The notes beneath the pieces are model-generated. The model made no database searches, was not told where the DNA came from, and was given only the letters and a program-made list of their open reading frames with translations. The position numbers and the translations under genes are program-made. From Syntrophomonas sp. (GTDB lineage Bacteria > Bacillota > Syntrophomonadia > Syntrophomonadales > Syntrophomonadaceae): a DNA stretch of 5,872 bases. Of this stretch, positions 3,901-5,872 are shown in pieces. The first letter of the stretch is position 1. Each line of letters starts with the position of its first letter. The DNA lies in contig PWPP01000039.1 in NCBI GenBank assembly GCA_003558625.1, positions 1 through 5,872 of the forward strand, given 5' to 3'.

Positions 3901-5872
3901 ACAGGACTTATAACTTACGTGCTTTTGCTGAAAACTCTTGGGACGGAGGAACTAGAGTTTATAGTCAAGAATATTATATAGTAGATACAACCTATACTCA
4001 GCCAACTGTTGAATTTATTGAAGGATCCGTGGGAGTTTACGGGAATTTGGTAGTTCTTTCGGGAGAAATAATACATCTTGGTGGATATGCAGAAGTAGAC
4101 GAACACGGCTTTTGCTGGAATACATCTGGTCATCCAAGAATAAGTGATGTGTGCACACAAAGAGGTCCTGCGGGAACGATAGTTTATGAAGACGAGGTAG
4201 AAAATCTTCCTTTTGAGACGACAATTTATTTACGCCCCTATGCGACTAATGAGCAAGGAACGGGATATGGAGAAGAGATAAGTGTTCAAACGAGCTCTTC
4301 ATCTTGTGCTCAAAGCGAAGGATATGTTATTTGTACTGTGATAGACTTTATTGATTTTGGAGATACACATAAAATAGAAAACGTTACCACTCATGATTCC
4401 GATGGTTACATCTTTGCTTCCGGAGAAACTTTTGATGTTACTGCGGAGCTTCTTTATTACCATGATAACCTTCCCACAGTAGGTCAGGAAATGACTTTCT
4501 ACGGCAAGCATACGACAGATGAAGACTACGGTGACCCGATCGGAACTGCTACAACCAATTCAAATGGAGTAGCAACGGTGAGTTGGACTTTAGGAAATGA
4601 AAGTGAAGATCCGGCTGGTGATTACGATGTGATGGTAGTTTATGAAGGAGACGGAAGTCTTAGCTATGAGGCTGTTACAAAGATAGAAGAAGCGATAACT
4701 TGGAAGCAAACACAAGCATCCCAAGAAACAACGCACGATATTGAAAACATTAGAACTAGAAACAGCTCTTCCTCAAATGGAAATATAGAAGTAAGTGTTG
4801 GCGCGGACATCATAAATCGAAATACGGGAGTTGGAGAAGGTGGCCGAGTAGTTACTTTTTACATAAAACCATCTGGAGAAGGGAGTGCGAGTTATGATGC
4901 AACCGAAACACAAGGAACTTCTAACAGCAACGGAATGGCTGTGGCTACTTGGACGCTTGACATGAACACGAGTCCTGATGGGAATTATGATGTTAAGGTG
5001 GAAATGCTCGATGTATCTTCAGGGTCTTATGCTACAGAAGTGGAAGAGTTGGCGGTTTATAACACGTACTGTCGTCATAACAACGAATATGAAGTTTGTA
5101 CTGATATAAGTTTTGATGAGCCAGAAGAAACACATAAAATAGAAAATGTTACCACTCATGATTCCGATGGCTACATCTTTGCTTTCGGAGAAACCTTTGA
5201 TATTACTGCCGAGCTTCTTTATTATCACGATGATCTTCCCACAGTAGGCCATGAAATGATTTTTTACGGTAAGCATACGACGGATGAAGATTACGGTGAA
5301 CCGATCGGAACTGCTACAACCAATTCAAATGGAGTAGCAACGGTGAGTTGGACTTTAGGAAATGAAAGTGAAGATCCGGCTGGTGATTACGATGTGATGG
5401 TAGTTTATGAAGGAGACGAAAGTCTTGGGTATAAGGAAGCTATAAGAATAGAAGAAGCGATAACCTGGAAGCAAACACAAGCATCCCAAGAAACAACGCA
5501 TGATATTGAAAACATTAGAACTAGGAACAGCTCTTCCTCAAATGGAAATATAGAAGTAAGTGTTGCGGCGGACATTATAAATCAAGAGACGGGAATTGGA
5601 GAAGGTGACAGAATACTTACTTTTTACATAAAACCATCTGGAGAAGGAAGTGCGAGTTACGATGCAACCGAAACACAAGGAACTTCCAATAGCAACGGAA
5701 TGGCTGTGGCTACTTGGACGCTTGACATGAGCACGAGTCCTGCTGGGAATTATGATGTTAAGGTGGAAATGCTCGATGTATCTTCAGGGTCTTATGCTAC
5801 AGAAGTGGAAGAGTTGGCGGTTTATAACACGAATTGTCGTCATAACAACGAATACGAAATTTGTGCTGAGTT
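960..5872 (+). CDS. Giant type IV pilin-like adhesin with FnIII-like and Ig-like repeats (3' end outside window)
   Basis: One frame stays open for 1637 codons to the window edge. With ATG 960 as start, the leader ends at G25, followed by FTLIE with the conserved Glu at residue 30, a hydrophobic helix, AINP and a DARNNQR stretch. A pilin-type globular part follows to about residue 185, with Cys87 and Cys134. Residues 191-1115 hold nine FnIII-like repeats and residues 1116-1637 hold 255-residue Ig-like tandem units. The protein is rich in Asp, Glu and Gly. The pilin signal would deliver it to the type IV pilus machinery. A passenger of more than 1,400 residues suggests a tip or surface adhesin rather than a bulk pilus subunit, which is inference. 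ATG 960 directly follows an in-frame TAA (957-959) and has no Shine-Dalgarno match. TTG 1014 (leader MKQCFSG) is the in-frame alternative. The strong AGGAGG-TTG start at 988 is one frame off; see findings. No other Met start is available before the pilin signal. Confidence 0.88.
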   Translation, partial: MVKYREEAYFEKRKNAVSLKQCFSGFTLIEIIIVVGILSLLAAALVIAINPAQRFSDARNNQREIHLNTILSAIHMKRTTERGWHDCEPLPEGLLDLSEEGEDPDLHPDFKIIGNKGVAETGTVEAGYYDLYNCIVPTYLESPLYDPLNGTEEDTRYEIWQNPFTKRVTLRYHKGDGAYIIAGPRDYDIVGIPNITTVPINNITHNSARSGGMDIDGGVSDVIEKGVVYSTTSQSPTIADERVPVGEGTQSFEVVVEGLDADTQYYLRAYAENDLGVGYGGTETFTTYPEKPVVETISANRITFQAADLRGNVVSTGVDEEVDRFFVYGPESEDDDENHEYSYGNTVSVGSEGVGNFKYCLYGLTEGAEVYFRACGTNSKGTVCGSERYFTPTPGAPRVTTHETENVGETTAEVEAEVTCKGAAGVAIEEIMVCYSEFDENPGPGGNCEVDYNDVISFNANLTNLGMNREYFAKAYAKNDHEDDFGYGEGESVGFETDAGSPIVETREVDSITGSSAEAGGVIISDGGGYIFEKGICWNRKEDAKAPDFDDDCTNEGTGSDDFDSVMSNLTGLTEYVVRAYATNDEVGTGWGQEEEFETLVGPPGLITLSVTEDDGLYSSGGEIFHPGNDGSISRKGICWDEFDPIGDIDAGSCVERGTAEEFPDTFIADMTGLLQGRNYQVRAYSQNTDDYIGWGQVETFNTATGNPSVETLDPTDATHNRVTSGGNILDDGGSEIWRHGICWHKAPTGLVECVDHGLGSLGQFTSYAEGLEAETNYMLYAYAENDQGQTFGATKEFTTLGPVAPSLTTHPVSNIGYYTATSGGDIDDDGGGSINLKGICYSSFVNNPTLDDICTEEGGGSGSYASVMQNLLPETEYYVRAYATNEHDLTGYGGTQTFTTGESIATGPPSVSIREPIDVAYDSLTGRGEVTDEGGDFSTIRGICYHEDYIPPHEAAVCIVDQQGVGLGEYEVLIDGLDLHRTYNLRAFAENSWDGGTRVYSQEYYIVDTTYTQPTVEFIEGSVGVYGNLVVLSGEIIHLGGYAEVDEHGFCWNTSGHPRISDVCTQRGPAGTIVYEDEVENLPFETTIYLRPYATNEQGTGYGEEISVQTSSSSCAQSEGYVICTVIDFIDFGDTHKIENVTTHDSDGYIFASGETFDVTAELLYYHDNLPTVGQEMTFYGKHTTDEDYGDPIGTATTNSNGVATVSWTLGNESEDPAGDYDVMVVYEGDGSLSYEAVTKIEEAITWKQTQASQETTHDIENIRTRNSSSSNGNIEVSVGADIINRNTGVGEGGRVVTFYIKPSGEGSASYDATETQGTSNSNGMAVATWTLDMNTSPDGNYDVKVEMLDVSSGSYATEVEELAVYNTYCRHNNEYEVCTDISFDEPEETHKIENVTTHDSDGYIFAFGETFDITAELLYYHDDLPTVGHEMIFYGKHTTDEDYGEPIGTATTNSNGVATVSWTLGNESEDPAGDYDVMVVYEGDESLGYKEAIRIEEAITWKQTQASQETTHDIENIRTRNSSSSNGNIEVSVAADIINQETGIGEGDRILTFYIKPSGEGSASYDATETQGTSNSNGMAVATWTLDMSTSPAGNYDVKVEMLDVSSGSYATEVEELAVYNTNCRHNNEYEICAE
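976..1017 (+). promoter_or_regulatory. Consensus Shine-Dalgarno and out-of-frame TTG start just before the giant gene's pilin signal
   Basis: AGGAGG (976-981) stands six bases before TTG 988-990, an ideal start geometry. The frame it opens reads MKKERTLFL and stops at TGA 1015-1017. That stop overlaps an in-frame TTG of the pilin frame at 1014-1016 (TTGA). Either this is a real short upstream ORF with stop-restart coupling, or one base is missing in or near the six-A run 991-996 and TTG 988 is the true start of the giant gene. Confidence 0.5.
1032..1514 (+). other. Pilin domain of the giant protein (residues 25-185)
   Basis: The region starts at the cleavage glycine. It contains the hydrophobic assembly helix, AINP, and a helix continuation with DARNNQR and LNTILSAI, then a Cys-containing globular part ending in SPLYDPL and an alternating strand segment (YEIWQNPFTKRVTLRY). 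The order matches the small pilin upstream, including the Pro-Leu-Asp-Pro-like turn (LPLDP there, SPLYDPL here) before the last strands. The two genes therefore look like paralogues in their first 60 or so mature residues. The end at 1514 is approximate. Confidence 0.8.
1530..4304 (+). repeat. Array of nine FnIII-like repeats, residues 191-1115
   Basis: Nine divergent units of about 95-107 residues follow one another. Approximate starts are 1530, 1833, 2145, 2460, 2766, 3078, 3366, 3669 and 3990. The recurring pattern is SGG near the front, then G-I-C-W/Y, a Gly-rich turn, a xGLxxxTxYxxRAYAxN strand, GxGxG and a closing F-x-T. Examples of the strand core are YYLRAYAEN, YVVRAYATN, YYVRAYATN and IYLRPYATN. 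This resembles fibronectin-III-like repeats common in bacterial surface proteins. The units probably form an extended rod that holds the distal repeats away from the cell. Repeat 2 deviates most. Unit borders are estimated from the F-x-T ends. Confidence 0.75.
4305..5069 (+). repeat. 765-bp tandem unit 1 (255 residues, two Ig-like halves)
   Basis: The first full copy begins at the Cys of CAQSEGYVIC. After a short acidic linker come two halves, each with T-H-x-I-E-N near its front, an N-S-N-G turn and a W-T-L strand, then a GxYDVxV strand. Equivalent positions in the halves are 366 bp (122 residues) apart. The fold is probably Ig-like, as in bacterial surface Big-type domains, judging from the alternating strands and the NSNG-A-x-x-x-W-T-L pattern. 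The first 60 bases differ from unit 2, while the rest match at about 93%. Confidence 0.85.
5070..5834 (+). repeat. 765-bp tandem unit 2 (255 residues, two Ig-like halves)
   Basis: The second copy begins at the Cys of CRHNNEYEVC and is in register with unit 1 at an exact offset of 765 bp, with no gap. Counting by eye from 5130, about 50 of 705 bases differ from unit 1. Differences are uneven: 5301-5418 and 5744-5831 match unit 1 perfectly, while the segments between them carry both silent and amino-acid changes. Confidence 0.9.
5835..5872 (+). repeat. Start of a third 765-bp unit, cut by the window edge
   Basis: Exactly 765 bp after the start of unit 2 the CRHNNEYEIC motif recurs and continues to the last base. 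This opening is nearly identical to that of unit 2 and unlike that of unit 1. At least a partial third unit therefore follows, and the array length is unknown. Confidence 0.85.

Noticed and set aside
3915..4224. Two overlapping minus-strand frames
   Set aside because: They overlap each other and the FnIII-like repeat coding frame, with no ribosome site or family resemblance.
4299..5276. Two similar minus-strand frames 765 bp apart
   Set aside because: Their similarity comes only from the tandem repeat on the plus strand; they are shadows of units 1 and 2.
960..5870. Recoding of TGA as glycine
   Set aside because: No in-frame TGA occurs in the 1637 codons although glycine is very frequent, and all glycine codons read are GGN.

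Overview
The window carries two type IV pilin-like genes in tandem on the + strand. The first is small and complete. The second is very large and runs off the right edge. No rRNA, tRNA, CRISPR array, mobile element or credible minus-strand gene was seen. Both proteins have a prepilin N-terminus (G|FTLIE, a hydrophobic helix, then 'AINP' and an Arg-containing 'ARxxxR' stretch). In my recollection this combination is typical of Patescibacteria (Candidate Phyla Radiation). The AT-rich spacers and strongly acidic extracellular domains fit a small-genome epibiont-type bacterium, but the phylum is an inference. The 191 + 1637 readable codons contain no in-frame TGA, which argues against the lineages that read TGA as glycine (SR1/Absconditabacteria, Gracilibacteria).

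Layout: 1-237 is an AT-rich non-coding leader with a near-consensus sigma70 promoter (TTGACA, 17 bp, TATACT), a Shine-Dalgarno-like site feeding an 8-codon TTG mini-ORF, and a perfect 11-bp tandem duplication touching the start codon. 238-813 encodes the small pilin. 832-862 is a clear intrinsic terminator, so the second gene probably has its own promoter; a weak candidate lies at 902-930. From 960 to the end one uninterrupted frame encodes a giant modular protein.

The giant protein has, in order: a prepilin leader and pilin domain (about residues 1-185), nine fibronectin-III-like repeats of about 100 residues (191-1115), then an array of 255-residue units built of paired Ig-like halves. Two units are complete, about 93% identical in DNA over most of their length, and a third begins at 5835. 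This looks like an adhesin displayed by the type IV pilus machinery, perhaps at the pilus tip. The function is inferred from architecture only.

The start of the giant gene is unusual. A textbook AGGAGG-6nt-TTG start sits one frame away from the pilin frame, with a six-A tract just after it. One extra A would give a conventional prepilin leader. This could be a sequence error, a slippage switch, or a short upstream ORF whose TGA overlaps a TTG restart.
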